Positions 15,682 to 24,771 of a stretch of 64,000 bases of DNA are shown here, in pieces. The first letter of the stretch is position 1. Each line of letters opens with the position of its first letter. Source of the stretch: Kordiimonadaceae bacterium. Lineage in GTDB: Bacteria; Pseudomonadota; Alphaproteobacteria; Sphingomonadales; Emcibacteraceae. Both the position numbers and the translations under genes were made by a program. The DNA lies in the NCBI GenBank assembly GCA_024236295.1, contig JACKKT010000006.1, forward strand, positions 146,230 through 210,229, read 5' to 3'. A model generated the notes under the pieces. The model did no database searches. It saw only the letters and a program-made list of their open reading frames with translations, and was not told where the DNA came from.

Positions 15682-18123
15682 ATGGAAACTACACCTGAAA
15701 GACCAGAAATTCGGACATCAGAATTTTGGAAAAACCTGCTCTGCACCTCAGCAATAGTCGGTGTCATGATGGTTTCTCCGGCGCTTGCCGCAGATGAAGC
15801 CATAGAAAAAACCAATGAAGAACAGCCAATTCAGATCACTGCACAAGTTGCGACAGTAACAACTGCTGCTGCCGCCGAAGCCGCCGATGCGCCGGAAGAA
15901 GTGATCGTCGTTGTCGGAAAGCCGACGACATACGCCAACAACGCCACTGACAATGTGATGATCGAGCAGGAATCAACAGCAGCAAGTGTCCTTTCCGTGA
16001 TTGATAACCTTCCCGGTGTTAATATCAGCGAGGGCGGTACATTCGGTTCCGACGACTGGTCAACCACTGTCAACATGCGTGGCTTTACCGTGGGGCTTAG
16101 TGAACAACAGATCGGCATGACCATTGACGGCCTGCCAAACGGAAATTCAAACTATGGCGGTGGTTCAAAAGCCAACCGTTATATCGATTTTGAAAACCTT
16201 GCCCGTGCTGAAGTATCGCAGGGAACCAGTGATATTTCCTCCGCATCCCACGAGGCTCTTGGCGGAACAATCAACTTTGTTACCAATAATCCGCTTGATG
16301 ATCAGCGTCTTCGCGCCAGCCTCAGCATCGGTGACCATAATGCAAGACGTTATTATTTCCGTTATGACACAGGGCATCTGACCGACAGCACCACTGCTTA
16401 TTTAAGCTATTCCCGTCAGTCAAATGATGCCTGGATTGGCCTGGCCGGTGGCACGGAGCGCGATCATATCTCAGCAAAATTTGTGTCCGAACTGGACAAC
16501 TGGACCATCACAGGCCGTTTTTCATGGGATGATACCAATGAAGATAACTTCCAGCGCATCAGTCTTGCCCAGTTTGAGGAAAACCCCGACTGGGACCGTT
16601 TGACCGACACTATTACCGGCATCCCTTATGTTGATCAGGCGTACCGTCCATCATGGTCAACACTTCGGAATAATTATTTTACCTACCTTCGTGCGGCATA
16701 TGAAGATGATGCCTTAAAAGCCACCATCACACCATACTATCATGTACAAAAAGGTCGTGGTGATTGGGTACCACAATATATTGTCGACGTTGTCGGCGGC
16801 ACAACTAGCATGCCATCAGGCGTCCGTGACCTCCATACCGGTCCGGACACCATTTATGGCGGATCATTCGGTGGTGCTTATTCGTTCGTTGATGCAATGG
16901 GAACTCCGCTTGCCCCGATTGATGGCTGCACAGCGCGTCTGACATTCCCCTATGGTGGCGGTGGCGCGGCCGATGATCCGGCCTGTTACTCGGCGGATGC
17001 CAACCCGGCCAGTTCTTATCGTCATACCCACTATAACAAGCAGCGTATCGGCCTGACCGCCGACGCCCAATATGAAATCGCTGAAAATAACATTCTTCGT
17101 GGCGGTTTATGGTGGGAACGCGCCGACCGCGATGAAAGCCGCGACTGGCACCGTATTATTGACCCAAGAAGCTCGCACCAGTTTGATAATGCGGCCTACT
17201 GGCGTCAGTATGACCGTAACTTTATCACCAATACCTTCATGCTTTATGGTGAAGATACGCTGACCCTAGGTGATCTGACCCTTAATGGCGGTCTTCGTAA
17301 ATTCTTCGTTGACCTGACCAGAAAGGATAATTTCGGGCTTGAGGCGGAATCCAAAGTTAATTCGGACTCAAAAATTCTGTTCACTGCCGGCGCCATTTAT
17401 GAAGCGACAGATGAAGTTGAGCTCTTCACCGGCTTTTCACAAAATTATGCCGCGATCAAGGATAATATTATTGAGGGAAGCGCTGCGATTGAAGGCGTGG
17501 ACGGTGAAAAAGCCGATAACTATGACCTTGGCCTTCGCGTTCGTAATGACTGGATAAGGGCAAGTCTGACCGGTTATTATATTAAATTCTCAAACCGGAT
17601 TGTCGGTATTCCTGTCGGTGATATTTCCGGGATCGATTACGCCTCACAGATTGATACGGTTTATCAGAATGTCGGCGGTATCGACTCCAAAGGGATCGAA
17701 GCCAGCATTTCTGCCGATATAACCGACAGCTGGAACCTTTATTCATCGCTGACCGTCAATGACAGCAAATATAACCAAACCATCGGTAACGTTACCAAGG
17801 ATAAGAAAGTGGCACTTGCCCCTGAATTCCAGCTGGTGGGAACATTAAGCTATCAGAATGATGGTATCTTCGGCGGTGTATCAGCCAAACATATCGGCAA
17901 ACGCTGGGGCGATTTTGCCAATACGGAACGCCTTCCATCTTCAACCATTGTTGATCTCTGGATCGGCTATGACATTGAAATGCAGAACGGCCCAAGCAAT
18001 ATGCGCGTCTCGCTTAATGTCAATAACCTGATGGATAAAAGATATCTGGGCGGTGGTACACCCGGCGGATACTTTATCGGAACAGGTCGTCAGGTGATGG
18101 CAAACATCACTTTCGACTACTAG
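15682..18123 (+). CDS. TonB-dependent outer-membrane receptor
   Basis: This 813-residue receptor imports a scarce ligand across the outer membrane using TonB/ExbBD energy. A long signal segment ends at PALAADEA. A TonB-box-like EEVIVVVG lies near residue 73, followed by the plug domain (about 85-210; SVIDNLPGVNI, VNMRGF, ALGGTINFVTNN) and a barrel ending in ITFDY with the terminal aromatic residue. The start is ATG 15682 after AAGGAAT. A PhoD-like phosphatase lies 91 bp downstream beyond a terminator. That neighbour and a weak Pho-box-like site suggest a phosphorus-containing ligand, but siderophores cannot be excluded. Confidence 0.92.
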   Translation: METTPERPEIRTSEFWKNLLCTSAIVGVMMVSPALAADEAIEKTNEEQPIQITAQVATVTTAAAAEAADAPEEVIVVVGKPTTYANNATDNVMIEQESTAASVLSVIDNLPGVNISEGGTFGSDDWSTTVNMRGFTVGLSEQQIGMTIDGLPNGNSNYGGGSKANRYIDFENLARAEVSQGTSDISSASHEALGGTINFVTNNPLDDQRLRASLSIGDHNARRYYFRYDTGHLTDSTTAYLSYSRQSNDAWIGLAGGTERDHISAKFVSELDNWTITGRFSWDDTNEDNFQRISLAQFEENPDWDRLTDTITGIPYVDQAYRPSWSTLRNNYFTYLRAAYEDDALKATITPYYHVQKGRGDWVPQYIVDVVGGTTSMPSGVRDLHTGPDTIYGGSFGGAYSFVDAMGTPLAPIDGCTARLTFPYGGGGAADDPACYSADANPASSYRHTHYNKQRIGLTADAQYEIAENNILRGGLWWERADRDESRDWHRIIDPRSSHQFDNAAYWRQYDRNFITNTFMLYGEDTLTLGDLTLNGGLRKFFVDLTRKDNFGLEAESKVNSDSKILFTAGAIYEATDEVELFTGFSQNYAAIKDNIIEGSAAIEGVDGEKADNYDLGLRVRNDWIRASLTGYYIKFSNRIVGIPVGDISGIDYASQIDTVYQNVGGIDSKGIEASISADITDSWNLYSSLTVNDSKYNQTIGNVTKDKKVALAPEFQLVGTLSYQNDGIFGGVSAKHIGKRWGDFANTERLPSSTIVDLWIGYDIEMQNGPSNMRVSLNVNNLMDKRYLGGGTPGGYFIGTGRQVMANITFDY

Positions 18124-18152
18124 GATAATAATAACTTAAGCTGTAAAACTTA

Positions 18153-18183
18153 GGGAAGCCCCGATTTCGGGCTTCCCTTTTTT
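18153..18183 (+). terminator. Rho-independent terminator after the TonB receptor
   Basis: GGGAAGCCC and GGGCTTCCC form a 9-bp stem around CGATTTC, followed directly by six T residues. Confidence 0.9.
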
Positions 18184-18214
18184 ACTTTCCCTTTTTTACA
18201 TTAAGGACAGACAG

Positions 18215-19321
18215 ATGAGCAAAATCACCAGACGTGAATTCCAGATCGGGGCCGGGCTGACCCTTGCCGGCTTTTCAGCGCTCGCCACCAACCGGGCTGC
18301 GGCAATGAGCATTGATATGCCAAAAGTGATGGGGGATAAGCCAATATCCCGCATTCTTTTCGGCTCCTGCTGCCATCAGGATAAGGAACAACCGATCTGG
18401 CCCGCGATCCTAAACAAAAAACCGGAACTTTTTTTATTTTTAGGGGACAATATCTATGGCGACAGCCGCGATATGGCCGTGCTTGCCGCAAAATATAAGA
18501 AACAGGCCAAAAATTTTGAAGGGATCCGTCGCCAGTCACAGGTCATGGCTATCTGGGATGATCATGATTTTGGTGAAAATGACGCAGGTAAGGATTACCC
18601 GTACCGTGATCAGTCAAAAGAGCTTTTCTTTGATTTCTGGGAAGTACCCAAAGCAAGCAGCCGACGTCGTGACGGCGACGGTATTTATACATCGGCCCTT
18701 TTCGGGCCAGAGGATAAACGAATTCACATCATCTTGCCGGATTTACGCTATAACCGTGACCCGCTTAAAACCGTGGACAGCATGGAAATGGCGAAGGACA
18801 GGGAAATTGCCGGTTTCGGACCCTACCTTCCCATAATGGGCAAGGACAGCACCATGCTTGGCGAAGCGCAGTGGCAATGGCTTGAGCGGCAGATGCAGGT
18901 GCCTTCAAAAATAAAAATCATCGGCTCGAGCTTACAGTATATCGCGACCCAACCAGGCTGGGAATCCTGGGCCAATTTCCCCCATGAACGGCAGCGGCTG
19001 ATTGAGCTTATCAGAAAATACCGGGTCGAGGGGGTCTTTTTCATCAGCGGCGATACCCACTGGGCCGAAATCTCCTGCCAGCAGAAGGATGTGCCCTACC
19101 CGCTTTGGGATATGACCTCAAGCGGCCTGACGGAAATCTGGCCCAATGTAAGCCCCAATGCCTACCGCTGGAACGATATCAGTTACGCCGGGCAGAATTT
19201 CGGCGCGCTTTATATTGACTGGGAACTAAGTGACCCGCTGATCGTGTTTGAAATTAATGACGCGAGCGGAAACCGGGTCTTCAGCCATTCGATCATGTTA
19301 AGCAGTCTGACTTTTAGCTGA
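18215..19321 (+). CDS. phoD: PhoD-like alkaline phosphatase/phosphodiesterase, Tat-exported
   Basis: This 368-residue metallophosphatase starts with a twin-arginine signal (TRREFQIGAG, RR at 6-7, cut near NRAAA) and should act in the periplasm. PhoD-family metal-binding segments are visible: LFGSCCHQ, FLGDNIYGDS, AIWDDHDFGENDAG and ISGDTHWAE. It is shorter than Bacillus PhoD and lacks the N-terminal PhoD_N domain, which is common for alphaproteobacterial relatives. It should hydrolyse phosphate esters or diesters. The gene follows the TonB receptor in the same direction, with a good AAGGACAG ribosome site. The terminator between them implies partly separate expression. Confidence 0.88.
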   Translation: MSKITRREFQIGAGLTLAGFSALATNRAAAMSIDMPKVMGDKPISRILFGSCCHQDKEQPIWPAILNKKPELFLFLGDNIYGDSRDMAVLAAKYKKQAKNFEGIRRQSQVMAIWDDHDFGENDAGKDYPYRDQSKELFFDFWEVPKASSRRRDGDGIYTSALFGPEDKRIHIILPDLRYNRDPLKTVDSMEMAKDREIAGFGPYLPIMGKDSTMLGEAQWQWLERQMQVPSKIKIIGSSLQYIATQPGWESWANFPHERQRLIELIRKYRVEGVFFISGDTHWAEISCQQKDVPYPLWDMTSSGLTEIWPNVSPNAYRWNDISYAGQNFGALYIDWELSDPLIVFEINDASGNRVFSHSIMLSSLTFS

Positions 19322-19856
19322 AAAAACTGACCGAGCGCAGCAGCTGTATCAGGAACAGAAGGGAAAATGAAAGTCCGGAAAGCGCCAGCGCCCAGACAAA
19401 ACGCCGTCTTTTAAGATCGCGAAGCAGGGAATTTTTCTGTATTTCATAGGCCAGTTCAAGTTTCCAGTCGCTTTTATCAAAGGCGTCAAGATAACTGTCC
19501 AGGGTCGGGTACTGTTCTTCCAGCAGGTAATAGCTTCTTTGCAGGTTTATCCCCTTAACCCCCAGTTTCGGGGCCGCACTGCGCGACGGGTAAAGCACAT
19601 AACCGAACATGGCGATCGGCACCACCGCCAGCACCCAGAAGATCAGCACATATAGCGTTGTATTGGCCGGGTCCTGCGGTGCCATTTCGCCAATTTTGGC
19701 AATGGTGCCAAGGGAGAATATAAAACCGATGCTGACAATCTGCGCCTTTACATCATAGGCGCGGACCGCATTTTGAACCTGGGATAGTGAATTTTGTAAA
19801 ATTGAAAGTTGAACACTATCCATTGTCTCAGTATTGCTCATTTCGTGCTCATCCAA
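19314..19856 (-). CDS. Small three-helix membrane protein, Pycsar-effector-like layout
   Basis: The 180-residue protein has an N-terminal amphipathic segment with AYDVKAQIVSIGF, two hydrophobic helices (about 40-60 and 68-90), a soluble loop with WKLELAYEIQKNSLL, and a third helix near the C-terminus (about 152-174) preceded by DLKRRRFVWA. The D-x-K-A motif before the first helix and the final N-x-x-L-x-x-x-K/R-x-R stretch resemble DUF5706 (Pycsar effector) and SLATT-type proteins. No nucleotide cyclase is adjacent, so a defence role is unproven. It overlaps the phoD 3' end by 8 bp, convergently. ATG 19841 is a possible alternative start. Confidence 0.5.
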   Translation of the reverse strand: MDEHEMSNTETMDSVQLSILQNSLSQVQNAVRAYDVKAQIVSIGFIFSLGTIAKIGEMAPQDPANTTLYVLIFWVLAVVPIAMFGYVLYPSRSAAPKLGVKGINLQRSYYLLEEQYPTLDSYLDAFDKSDWKLELAYEIQKNSLLRDLKRRRFVWALALSGLSFSLLFLIQLLRSVSFFS

Positions 19857-19980
19857 TAAGATGGGTGGAGTATATATTTATGGCACTCTCTACGCCTCTC
19901 TGATGACAAAATTGTGTCAGATTTGTTAAAGTTATGTGACCATCATTTTTGACTGAAAATGAGTAAAAAAGGACAAAAAA

Positions 19981-20751
19981 ATGCCAAACACACTTGAAAT
20001 CAGCCGCGATGGACGCGTGGTTCTTATCCGTCTTAACCGGCCGCAAGCGTTAAATGCCCTGAACTCTGACATCATGCGGGAACTGATCGCGGAACTCACC
20101 CCGCTTGATCTCGACCCTGATGTGGGATGCTTCATCATTACCGGGTCGGAAAAGGCCTTTGCCGCCGGCGCCGATATCAAGGAAATGCAGTCAAAAAATT
20201 ATATGGACATGTATACGCATGATTATTTTGCCGACTGGCAGAAATTCTGTGACTTTCGGACCCCGAAAATTGCCGCCGTGTCCGGCTTCGCCCTTGGTGG
20301 CGGCTGCGAGCTGGCGATGATGTGTGATTTTATCATCGCGGCAAAATCGGCCAAATTCGGCCAGCCGGAAATCAAGCTCGGCGTCATCCCCGGTATGGGC
20401 GGCTCTCAGCGGCTGACCAGACTGGTCGGTAAATCAAAAGCAATGGACATGATCCTGACCGGGCGCATGATGGACGCCGACGAAGCGGAACGATGCGGCC
20501 TCGCCGCCCGGGTTGTTGATGATGAAAACCTGATGGAGGAAGCGATGGAAGCGGCAAAAGCCATTTCCAGCTACAGCAAACCCGCCGTCATGCTGGCCCG
20601 CGAAGCGGTCGACCGCGCGCTTGAAGGTTCCTTACGTGAAGGGCTGATCTTTGAGCGGCGCATTTTCCATTCCCTCTTTGCCACCGAGGACCAGAAGGAA
20701 GGCATGGCCGCCTTTGCCGAAAAACGAAAACCGAACTTTAAGGGGAAGTGA
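19981..20751 (+). CDS. Enoyl-CoA hydratase
   Basis: This crotonase-fold enzyme (256 residues, standard length) adds water to trans-2-enoyl-CoA in fatty-acid beta-oxidation. The oxyanion-hole and CoA segments are present: AFAAGADIKEM near residue 60 and SGFALGGGCELAMMCD near 102. The catalytic segment FGQPEIKLGVIPGMGGSQRL near 128 keeps the first catalytic Glu. ATG 19981 follows AAGGAC. It stands alone, followed by a palindromic repeat that may end transcription. A role in downstream CoA-ester catabolism of the neighbouring cluster is possible but not implied by position. Confidence 0.92.
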   Translation: MPNTLEISRDGRVVLIRLNRPQALNALNSDIMRELIAELTPLDLDPDVGCFIITGSEKAFAAGADIKEMQSKNYMDMYTHDYFADWQKFCDFRTPKIAAVSGFALGGGCELAMMCDFIIAAKSAKFGQPEIKLGVIPGMGGSQRLTRLVGKSKAMDMILTGRMMDADEAERCGLAARVVDDENLMEEAMEAAKAISSYSKPAVMLAREAVDRALEGSLREGLIFERRIFHSLFATEDQKEGMAAFAEKRKPNFKGK

Positions 20752-20770
20752 TGGGGAAAGTACCCCCCCT

Positions 20771-20862
20771 GCGTCATATCTGCGAAGGCAGGTATTCATG
20801 ATCCAGACGATCAGGCTACCACGGAGGGTCTATAGACCCTCGCCATTGCGGGAGTGACGGAA
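20771..20862. repeat. Palindromic dispersed repeat after the hydratase gene
   Basis: The outer ends CGTCAT...GTGACGG and the CTGCGAAGGCAGG segment resemble the REP-like elements common in alphaproteobacteria. The interior holds a perfect 18-bp palindrome at 20824-20841 (GAGGGTCTATAGACCCTC). It may fold in RNA and act as a 3' end for the hydratase transcript. Confidence 0.6.
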
Positions 20863-20895
20863 ATAGTATTCAAGAACAAATATATTGTGCTGTCC

Positions 20896-21315
20896 CTATT
20901 GTTTCCCCAACCATTCTTCGTTAAGACCCATACTTGTCATCTTAAATCTAATTATTTTAGGCGTACGCCTTGCTCTAAACTTTGCATATTCAAGCAGCAC
21001 TTCTTTAGCAATGGTCATGCTTTTTTCATTTGAATATCCCTCAATATAATTTTCTCCCCCATAAACATTATAAAACCCTCTAAAATCCACAATAAATATC
21101 CAGGAAACTTCAGGTGGGCAAACTAACTTCTCCTTATCGGTCAAAGCCCGACCACTCTCGCAATACTGAAACTTTCCCAAAATATGATCTTCAGAACCGA
21201 TTTCATAAAACACAAAAGAGCTAATATGTCTGTTCCCCGACCCACTTTTGGCTTCTAGACCTCTTTCAGGATCGTATATTCTAAATCCTGAATCCGACTC
21301 CCATTTAAATGTCAT
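20896..21315 (-). CDS. Hypothetical protein
   Basis: This 139-residue soluble protein has no signal or membrane helix. Visible features are an acidic N-terminal half (RIYDPERGLE), one Cys in FQYCESG, another in LVCPPEV, and a basic helical C-terminus (KFRARRTPKIIRFKM). I do not recognise a family. It is AT-richer than the sirtuin and hydratase on either side, which suggests acquisition. ATG 21315 is preceded by AAGGGGAAAA, a good ribosome site that supports the gene being real. Confidence 0.55.
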   Translation of the reverse strand: MTFKWESDSGFRIYDPERGLEAKSGSGNRHISSFVFYEIGSEDHILGKFQYCESGRALTDKEKLVCPPEVSWIFIVDFRGFYNVYGGENYIEGYSNEKSMTIAKEVLLEYAKFRARRTPKIIRFKMTSMGLNEEWLGKQ

Positions 21316-21373
21316 TTTTTCCCCTTATACTTTGAACTATCACACTCATAACAATCCCTTATTTGGAACACTG

Positions 21374-22105
21374 TCAAGGTTCCAATACCCCACTCAACAG
21401 ATGGTCAACAAATTCGGGGACGGTTTGGCTGGCGGGGCCGTAATGCCCGTCGTTGAACTGATCGGCGTTTAGGGACGGCTCAAGGTTCAGTTCCACGGTT
21501 TTGGCGCCCGGATTTTCATTGACCACCTGAGTAAACCCGGCGGCGGGATAGACATTGCCCGACGTGCCGATGGAGATAAACAAGCCGCAACGGCGAAGAT
21601 GGCGGTAAATATCATCCATCCGCATCGGCATTTCCCCGAACCACACCACATTGACCCGCAAAGCCCCACGGGTTTTACAATTTGGGCATTCGCTTTCCAA
21701 ACTCATTTCATCAAGCCAGTCGGAAATTTCGCCGCAGTTCTGACAGCGGCTTTTGAGCAACTCGCCATGCATATGGATCAGCTTTTCCGACCCGGCCCGT
21801 TCATGCAGGTTATCGACATTCTGGGTCACCAGCATAAAGCCGCCCGGCCAGTCCCGTTCAAGCCGCGCCAGAGCCAGATGCGCGGCATTGGGTTTTATTT
21901 TTTCATCCAGCAGCACGGCCCGACGCATATTATAAAAATCATGGACCAGGGCCGGATCACGGCGGAACGCGTCCGGTGTGGCCAGATCCTCCGCCCGGTA
22001 GCCGTTCCAAAGCCCACCTTCGCCGCGAAAGGTGGGAAGACCGCTTTCCTGCGATATACCGGCGCCGGTCAGAACTACAATGGAGGTACTGGCTGAAATA
22101 TTCAT
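21374..22105 (-). CDS. cobB: NAD-dependent deacylase, sirtuin (CobB-like)
   Basis: The 243-residue sirtuin removes acyl groups from protein lysines using NAD. The NAD-binding GAGISQESGLPTFRG, TQNVDNLHERAG and catalytic His in HMHGEL are intact. The zinc site has two Cys pairs (CQNCGE and CPNCKT). The YNMRR segment carries the Tyr and Arg that mark class III (SIRT5/CobB-like) enzymes able to remove succinyl or malonyl groups. Its length is standard. It is divergent from the GT87 gene and does not look operonic. Confidence 0.95.
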   Translation of the reverse strand: MNISASTSIVVLTGAGISQESGLPTFRGEGGLWNGYRAEDLATPDAFRRDPALVHDFYNMRRAVLLDEKIKPNAAHLALARLERDWPGGFMLVTQNVDNLHERAGSEKLIHMHGELLKSRCQNCGEISDWLDEMSLESECPNCKTRGALRVNVVWFGEMPMRMDDIYRHLRRCGLFISIGTSGNVYPAAGFTQVVNENPGAKTVELNLEPSLNADQFNDGHYGPASQTVPEFVDHLLSGVLEP

Positions 22106-22192
22106 AATTCCATTCTAAACGTATCAATCCAAACTGCCAATTGTTTGTTTATGTCTAATCTGCTAAAAAACAATGGTGAGGAAAATAAAATA

Positions 22193-23416
22193 ATGCTGAT
22201 GCCAAAATTAAAATCATTGATGAACCGTTTGGATAAACGCACACGTGACATGCTCGCCTTAAGCATTGGGGCATTGGGGATTATTTACCTGATCTGGAAA
22301 TATATTTCGGTGATTGGCAAGGACCTGACTTTCAAATATTTCTGGCTTGCCGGGCGGCTCTGGTCCGGGGGGATGAGCCCTTATAGCCCCGACTATCAGC
22401 ATGTGGGCAGAAGCCTTTTTGAAACATTTAACGGGCAGCCCTTTTACTACCCGCCAAACTGGTGGCCGGTGTCCCGCTTTATCGCATTATTTGATTATGC
22501 CACCGCCACCGAAATCTGGCGGCTGATCAATGTCATGGCCATCATTGGATCAACATTTTTGCTGCGCGCCGCACTAAGACGAGCAGATATAAATCTATCC
22601 ACCCCTACCCTGATCCTCTATACCGGAGTGGTGGCCCTGATGCAGCCAACCATCATCGTTCTGCAACAGGGCCAATCCACAGCACTTGTTTATTTTGGAC
22701 TATGCCTGACTATTTATGCGACACTCTATTCAAAGCATTTTCTGCTGGGACTGGGCATGGCCATTATGCTGCTGAAACCACAGATTGGTGTGCCGTTATT
22801 TTTTGGATTTTTTCTTTTAAAACAAAATTATAAATCGGTTTTCTATACTATCACTTTAACTTTAGTGATGATGCTGCCGGGCTTTATTAGTCTTGGTTTT
22901 TTTGAAACACTTTTTTCTTACCTCGCTGGCCTTTCCGAGCATTCACAGTTTCTTACCAATTCCGCAAAACTTTCGACGGGCTTTAAAAACATCGTCTATC
23001 TTATTGCAAACAGGGATATTTCCAGCACACTCGCGACACTGCTTTCGCTTATCGGGGTATGGGGGGCGGCAATATATTTACAAAAAATTGTCTATGAAAA
23101 ATTTGACGGTGGCGGGGCAGCGAAACTTTGCCTTTATTATATGGCGGTGATCTTTTCCACGCTCTTTTTCGCGCCCATTCATGAATATGACATGATCCTG
23201 GTCGCACCGGTTTTATTGCTTGTGGCGGTGCTTGGGACCAGCCGTCAGGTGTTGCTTGCCGTTCCCTTTTTGCTTATGGTCCGCTCAGGCAATATCGGTG
23301 ATCTTTTTGGCCCCTCCTCCGTTGATGAGGCGCGCTTTTACGGCAGTGTGGTGTCAACCGTCGCGCTTATGGCCATGATCGTTGTTTTCGCAAAAATCAG
23401 TCGTCAGGAAGATTGA
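22193..23416 (+). CDS. GT87-family integral-membrane glycosyltransferase
   Basis: This polytopic protein (about 407 residues, some ten helices) matches GT87/DUF2029 enzymes, which transfer a sugar from a polyprenyl-phosphate carrier on the outer side of the membrane. The family-typical LAGRLWSGGMSPYSPDY segment lies near the N-terminus, and PPNWWPV and LKPQIGVPL are in loops. I chose ATG 22193 because GGTGAGGA lies ten bases upstream. The TTG at 22145 has no such site. Its 3' end overlaps the convergent GT2 gene by 20 bp. With the adjacent GtrA and GT2 it can form a complete make-flip-transfer module. Confidence 0.82.
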   Translation: MLMPKLKSLMNRLDKRTRDMLALSIGALGIIYLIWKYISVIGKDLTFKYFWLAGRLWSGGMSPYSPDYQHVGRSLFETFNGQPFYYPPNWWPVSRFIALFDYATATEIWRLINVMAIIGSTFLLRAALRRADINLSTPTLILYTGVVALMQPTIIVLQQGQSTALVYFGLCLTIYATLYSKHFLLGLGMAIMLLKPQIGVPLFFGFFLLKQNYKSVFYTITLTLVMMLPGFISLGFFETLFSYLAGLSEHSQFLTNSAKLSTGFKNIVYLIANRDISSTLATLLSLIGVWGAAIYLQKIVYEKFDGGGAAKLCLYYMAVIFSTLFFAPIHEYDMILVAPVLLLVAVLGTSRQVLLAVPFLLMVRSGNIGDLFGPSSVDEARFYGSVVSTVALMAMIVVFAKISRQED

Positions 23417-24344
23417 TAATATTTTTTGTCATATAAAGCGGCCGGTCCTTGGTTTCATTAAAAACCCGGCCAAGATATTCTCCGATTATTCCAAGAAATA
23501 ATAGCTGGAGACCGCCGAGAAACAGGATCACCACCATTTGCGAGGCATAGCCGTCAACGCTGACACCATAAATAAGGGTACGAATAAAAATGAAGACTGC
23601 ATAGATAAAAGAAAAAAATGAAATCAGAATGCCGATATAACTGGCAAACCGCAAAGGAAATGTCGAGAAGGACGTAATCCCCTCAATCGCGAAATTCCAA
23701 AGGTTCCAGTAATTCCATTTGGTGATTCCCGCTGCCCTGGCATGGCGTTTATACTGAACGGCAATGGTATTAAAACCAACCCATGCAAAAAGCCCTTTCA
23801 TAAAGCGCTGCCGTTCGGGCAGTCTTCTGATGGCGTCAATGGCCCGGCGGCTTAACAGTCTGAAATCACCGGCATTTCGCGGAATATCAACATGGCTCAT
23901 TTTTTTCAATATTCGGTAAAAATAGGTGGCCGTCATTTTTTTGAACCAGCTTTCACCGTCTCTTTCGGTACGAACGCCGTAAATATTATCATAGCCCTGT
24001 TCCCAAAGCGTAATAAATTGCGGGATAATTTCCGGTGGGTCCTGCAGATCGGCATCAAGAATGATGGCCGCCTCCCCGCTCATCAAATCTATTCCTGCCG
24101 ACATAGCGGCTTCCTTGCCGAAATTGCGGCTTAAATCGATAAAAACAACCCGTTTGTCATTTTCGCAGATTTGCGTAATTAGCTCAGCGGTTTTATCAGC
24201 GCTGCCGTCATTAATGAAAATCAGCTCAAGCGTATAATCAATATCCTTAAAGACATCGACAATACGGGTATAACATGCCCCAATGACCTCTTCCTCATTA
24301 TAACAGGGAACAATCACTGATAATTTTCTGTCTTTTGACATCAT
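23397..24344 (-). CDS. GtrB/DPM-like polyprenyl-phosphate glycosyltransferase
   Basis: The 315-residue protein has a GT2 catalytic domain (SVIVPCYNEEEVIG at the start, LDADLQDPPEI as the metal-binding D-x-D region, QRFMKGLFAW further on) and two C-terminal membrane helices (about 230-255 and 268-292), the GtrB/DPM1 layout. It should transfer a sugar from UDP- or GDP-sugar to undecaprenyl phosphate in the cytoplasmic leaflet. The gtrA gene lies 13 bp upstream in the same direction, so the two are co-transcribed. AAAGAAAGGGG precedes the ATG. Confidence 0.9.
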   Translation of the reverse strand: MMSKDRKLSVIVPCYNEEEVIGACYTRIVDVFKDIDYTLELIFINDGSADKTAELITQICENDKRVVFIDLSRNFGKEAAMSAGIDLMSGEAAIILDADLQDPPEIIPQFITLWEQGYDNIYGVRTERDGESWFKKMTATYFYRILKKMSHVDIPRNAGDFRLLSRRAIDAIRRLPERQRFMKGLFAWVGFNTIAVQYKRHARAAGITKWNYWNLWNFAIEGITSFSTFPLRFASYIGILISFFSFIYAVFIFIRTLIYGVSVDGYASQMVVILFLGGLQLLFLGIIGEYLGRVFNETKDRPLYMTKNIINLPDD

Positions 24345-24357
24345 GACCCCTTTCTTT

Positions 24358-24738
24358 TTATTGTTTCTTCCGGGTTTCGTTTAAAAAAATCCAGAATTTC
24401 CCGACAATAAAATTCCATATAAATACCACAGCGGTGGCAATAATCTGTCTTAACAGATATGGGATAAACCCGAACAAATACATTATTGTTGTATTGATTA
24501 TGAATCCTGTAGCCACCATTAGTATAAATTTTGGCAATGCTTTTTTATGTTGTGCATCTGAGCGAAAGGTATAACGCAGATTAAGCAGATAATTCAAAAT
24601 CGCTCCACAGATATAGCCAATCATGGTCCCCATAACCGGCGACAAACTGATGAGCTCAACCATAATCACCAGCACTGTATAATGCAGAGCAGTGCTCAGC
24701 AATCCAACAGCCGTGAATTTTATAAATTCTTTTCCCAA
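24358..24738 (-). CDS. gtrA: GtrA-family flippase-like protein
   Basis: This 126-residue protein has four membrane helices in the GtrA pattern: FIKFTAVGLLSTALHYTVL at the N-terminus, the conserved NYLLNLRYTF between helices two and three, and KFWIF near the end. GtrA proteins are thought to flip the lipid-linked sugar made by a GtrB partner, which here is the next gene. The only suitable start is TTG 24738 with a poor ribosome site. It may be translated from a long mRNA with the DUF1611 gene 33 bp upstream. Confidence 0.88.
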   Translation of the reverse strand: MGKEFIKFTAVGLLSTALHYTVLVIMVELISLSPVMGTMIGYICGAILNYLLNLRYTFRSDAQHKKALPKFILMVATGFIINTTIMYLFGFIPYLLRQIIATAVVFIWNFIVGKFWIFLNETRKKQ

Positions 24739-24771
24739 TCGACTGTTTTTGCCTGAAATATCTATGATAAT

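Noticed and set aside
19314..19856. Complete Pycsar anti-phage system
   Set aside because: No cyclase or other defence gene is adjacent. Only the effector-like layout is seen.
21599..22096. 165-codon plus-strand frame inside the sirtuin gene
   Set aside because: It is an antisense shadow. The sirtuin has all catalytic motifs.
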